Source of the DNA: Streptomyces sp. MUM 2J
Lineage (GTDB): Bacteria > Actinomycetota > Actinomycetes > Streptomycetales > Streptomycetaceae
NCBI RefSeq assembly: GCF_022414535.1
Contig: NZ_JADWYM010000016.1
Span: 62,001-126,000, forward strand
Direction: 5' to 3'
Length of the DNA stretch: 64,000 bases
Both the position numbers and the translations under genes were made by a program. Below the pieces are notes generated by a model that was not told the DNA's origin, ran no database searches, and saw only the letters and a program-made list of their open reading frames with translations. Below are positions 61,574-64,000 of the stretch, piece after piece. The stretch's first letter is position 1. Each line of letters starts with the position of its first letter.

Positions 61574-62158
61574 TCACCGCGTGCCGCGCAGCTCCGCGAT
61601 CACCGCACGGATGTCGGGGCGCGGGCCCCGGTTGTACGGGAGCTTCGACAGCAGTACGCCCATGGTGCAGGAGTTGCTGAGCGCGGCGTAGGTGAGACCC
61701 GCGCCGACGGCCGTGCCGATGAGGTGGAGGCCCGGCACGAGGATGCCGGCCAGGCCCGTGGTGAGGACGATCGAGCCGGCCACGAGCCGGACCTGCCGTT
61801 CCATGTCCCAGCGCTCGGGGCCCCGGTTCACGGGCGCTCCTGCCGTCTCCCAGGCGACCATGCCGCCGTCGAGGACCCGGAGGTTGGGCAGGCCGGCCTC
61901 GGCGAGCGCCTGCTCGGCCTGCTGCGCCCGGGCTCCCGAGCGGCACACGAGGACGACCTCCTCGTCCAGGTGGGCGAGGATCTCACCCCGGTGCTCGCGC
62001 AGGGTGTCGAGGGGGACGTTGTACGCACCCGGAATGTGAGCCGTGCGGAATTCGCCGGGGGTGCGCACGTCGAGCACGCGCGGTGCGTGCTCCTCATCCA
62101 CGAGCCGCTGCAGTACGGCCGGGGTGATCGACTGGGCAGGGGTGTGCTGGACGCTCAT
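61574..62158 (-). CDS. Rhodanese-DUF2892 membrane sulfurtransferase
   Basis: 194 residues, ATG preceded by GGAG. Rhodanese domain ~12-110 with active-site Cys in LVCRSGARA, then two membrane helices (LVAGSIVLTTGLAGILV and LIGTAVGAGLTYAAL) as in DUF2892. Transfers sulfane sulfur near the membrane. Same strand as the other persulfide genes. Confidence 0.9.
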   Translation of the reverse strand: MSVQHTPAQSITPAVLQRLVDEEHAPRVLDVRTPGEFRTAHIPGAYNVPLDTLREHRGEILAHLDEEVVLVCRSGARAQQAEQALAEAGLPNLRVLDGGMVAWETAGAPVNRGPERWDMERQVRLVAGSIVLTTGLAGILVPGLHLIGTAVGAGLTYAALSNSCTMGVLLSKLPYNRGPRPDIRAVIAELRGTR

Positions 62159-62264
62159 CCAAGGCTCCGGAGTTCAGGGTCGGGACAGTGATGCCCGTGT
62201 ACGGGAGAGGTTCGGGGGTGCGGGTGGGGCCCCGTGCAGGTCGGGGCCCGATGGCGTGCACGGG

Positions 62265-63662
62265 TCAGACGGCGGCAGGCACCGCGGTCTGCGCCGACAG
62301 GGCCCAGGCGGCGTACCCGCCCAGGACGTCGGAGACGTCCGCGAAGCCCCGGTGCCGCAGGACGCTCGCGGCGATGGACGAGCGGTGCCCGCCGGCGCAG
62401 TGCACGACCAGGGGCTGGTCGGCGGGGAGTTCCTCCGTACGACGGGGAAGCTCGCTCAGCGGGATGTGCAGGGCGCCGTCGATGAAGCCGGCGGCCTCGC
62501 GTTCGCCGCAGGTGCGCACGTCCACGACGAGGGGCGGGTTGTCTCCCGCGAGGGCGTCCCGCAGTTCCGCGGCGGCCACCCTGCTCGCCGGAAGCACCTC
62601 CGCGGACAGTTCCTCCAGGGCGTCCTCCGGATTGCGCAGGTATCCCGCCACCCGGTCGAAGCCGATACGGGCGAGGCGGGTGACGACCTCCTCCTCCCGG
62701 TTCTGCGGTGCCATCACCAGCAGTTCGTCGGACGGGTTCAGGACGGTGCCCGCCTGCTCGGCGAAGCGCCCGTCGGCGGGCACGTTCACCGCGCCCCGCA
62801 GATGTCCGGCGGCGAACTCCTGCGGTGTGCGGGCGTCCACGACGACCGCGCCCGCCGTACGCAGTTCGGTGAAGTGCTCGCGCGTCAGCGGCCTGGGGGC
62901 GGCCGAGGCGTCGTAGCGCACCCGGTCCCTGCGGTTCAGTTCGGCGTCGTAGGCGAAGTAGCCGGGCGCGGCGGGCTGGCCGGCGGCGACGAGCGCGACG
63001 AACTCCTCGCGGCCCATCGGCACGCAGGCGTAGTTGGTGGCCCGCTGCTCCCCGATGGTCGACTGCTTGTTCGTCGACAGGTTCTTCCCGCAGGCGGAGC
63101 CCGCACCGTGCGCGGGGAAGACGCGGACCTGGTCGGGCAGGCCCATCAGCTTGTCCTGCACGCTGTCGTGCAGCATCGCACCGAGCTCCTCGGCCGTCAC
63201 GCCGACGGAGGCGAGCAGGTCGGGGCGGCCGACGTCACCGATGAAGAGCGCGTCACCGGTGAGGACGCCGTACGGCACGGTGTCCTCCGCCCGCTCGTAC
63301 ACCACCACGCTGATCGACTCCGGGGTGTGGCCGGGTGTTTCCATGATCTGCAGGGTGACGTCACCGAGGGAGATCCGCTCACCGTCGGCGAGCTTGCGGA
63401 TGGGGTACTCGGTCTCGGCCCGTCGGCCGTAGCCGATCCATGCGCCGGTGCGGTCCGCCATCTCCAGGTGCCCGGCGATGAAGTCGGCGTGGAAGTGGGT
63501 GTTGATCACGCCCACCACGGAGAACCCGTGCACGCGGGCGTCCGCCAGGTATTCGGATACGTCCCGGCGCGGGTCGACGACCACCGCCCGGCCCGTCTTC
63601 TCGTCGGCGATCATGTAGGAGGCCTGGGACAGGCAGTCGAGGTAGTACTGGGTGAAGAACAC
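62265..63662 (-). CDS. Metallo-beta-lactamase fold / double rhodanese protein (persulfide dioxygenase type)
   Basis: 465 residues, GTG at 63662 with GAAGGGA upstream. MBL domain ~1-245 with THFHADFIAGH, later His in ETPGHTPES and FPAHGAG, the mononuclear iron site of ETHE1-type persulfide dioxygenases. Two rhodanese domains follow: the first (~265-350) has no Cys in its loop (VMAPQNREEE) and is catalytically dead; the second (~370-455) has the active Cys in VVHCAGGHRSS. Oxidises and transfers persulfide sulfur. Confidence 0.92.
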   Translation of the reverse strand: MFFTQYYLDCLSQASYMIADEKTGRAVVVDPRRDVSEYLADARVHGFSVVGVINTHFHADFIAGHLEMADRTGAWIGYGRRAETEYPIRKLADGERISLGDVTLQIMETPGHTPESISVVVYERAEDTVPYGVLTGDALFIGDVGRPDLLASVGVTAEELGAMLHDSVQDKLMGLPDQVRVFPAHGAGSACGKNLSTNKQSTIGEQRATNYACVPMGREEFVALVAAGQPAAPGYFAYDAELNRRDRVRYDASAAPRPLTREHFTELRTAGAVVVDARTPQEFAAGHLRGAVNVPADGRFAEQAGTVLNPSDELLVMAPQNREEEVVTRLARIGFDRVAGYLRNPEDALEELSAEVLPASRVAAAELRDALAGDNPPLVVDVRTCGEREAAGFIDGALHIPLSELPRRTEELPADQPLVVHCAGGHRSSIAASVLRHRGFADVSDVLGGYAAWALSAQTAVPAAV

Positions 63663-63772
63663 GGCATTCCCTTCGTGAGGAACGCACCCCCGAGACGGGT
63701 GCGGGAGACGGGGCGCGGGCGGTCGCGCGCCCGGTGTGACGAGGTGCGGGCAAGGGGCTGAGCCCCGGACGG

Positions 63773-64000
63773 TCAGGCGGTGTGGACGGCCTCGCCCGGC
63801 ACCGGCGGCCGGCCGGTAGCGGCCCTGCCGCCGGTGCCGCCGGCGACGGACACGGCGTCCATGCCGAGCGCCGTGAGATGTCCGGCGGCCCGGGCGCTGC
63901 GAGTGCCGCCGGCGCAGATCACGTACACGGTGCGGTCCCCCGGCAGATCACCGAGGGCTCCGCCGAGTGCCGGCAGCGGGACGCTGCGCGTGCCCGGCAC
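63773..64000 (-). CDS. Rhodanese-like protein, C-terminal part (runs off right edge)
   Basis: The last ~75 codons of a gene that begins beyond base 64000. The active-site loop is VICAGGTRSARAA with the catalytic Cys. The usual Trp after the GGTGG motif is Arg here (GGTGGRAATG). Same strand and context as the persulfide genes. The true start is not in the window. Confidence 0.85.
   Translation of the reverse strand: MPGTRSVPLPALGGALGDLPGDRTVYVICAGGTRSARAAGHLTALGMDAVSVAGGTGGRAATGRPPVPGEAVHTA

Overview
The window is very GC-rich actinobacterial DNA. Its density of secondary-metabolite genes and its GTG/TTG starts point to Streptomyces. It carries parts or all of three natural-product gene clusters, some housekeeping or stress genes, and a small family of fold-back mobile elements.

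1-13.6 kb (minus strand) is the 5' side of a non-ribosomal peptide synthetase (NRPS) cluster cut by the left edge. In order of transcription: an MbtH-like protein, a LmbU/NovE-type regulator, a free-standing adenylation protein, a free-standing carrier protein, an FAD monooxygenase, a C-A-T-E-C-A-T synthetase and the condensation domain of the next synthetase. Divergent from it, 14.1-20.1 kb (plus strand) is a tight operon: E1-alpha, E1-beta and lipoyl-domain proteins of a 2-oxoacid-dehydrogenase type (no E2 catalytic or E3 gene), an acyl carrier protein, a KSIII, a medium-chain reductase and an acyl-CoA/ACP dehydrogenase. It probably builds an acyl unit. I do not recognise the product of this cluster.

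20.6-27.4 kb is accessory or housekeeping: a ribbon-helix-helix-like protein behind striking repeated operators, a DUF4097 protein with an ABC exporter, a membrane protein, and a three-gene cytochrome-b cassette.

28.3-33.5 kb is a class IV lanthipeptide cluster: LanL synthetase with zinc ligands, an easily missed 51-residue precursor of the venezuelin/streptocollin type, and an ABC exporter pair.

33.6-60.0 kb is a complete antimycin cluster, antBA / antCDE / antGF / antHIJKLMNOP. AntN and AntP make anthranilate from tryptophan. AntF loads it on carrier AntG, the Paa-like oxygenase AntHIJKL converts it to 3-aminosalicylate, and AntO is assigned to formylation. AntC adds Thr and a reduced pyruvate unit. 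AntD adds an alkylmalonyl unit supplied by AntE and closes the dilactone. AntM reduces and AntB acylates the ring. AntA is the cluster's ECF sigma factor. antP is present and antQ is not seen, i.e. the intermediate 'IP' form.

60.1-64 kb holds a DUF1304/TetR pair behind a double palindromic operator, and a minus-strand persulfide-stress group: a CstR-like repressor with a perfect operator, rhodaneses and a metallo-beta-lactamase/rhodanese persulfide-dioxygenase-type protein.

Three copies of a fold-back, MITE-like element lie at 5.6, 16.3 and 21.4 kb. Two copies differ at only 2 of 163 bases, and one of these is read through in frame inside the NRPS epimerization domain.
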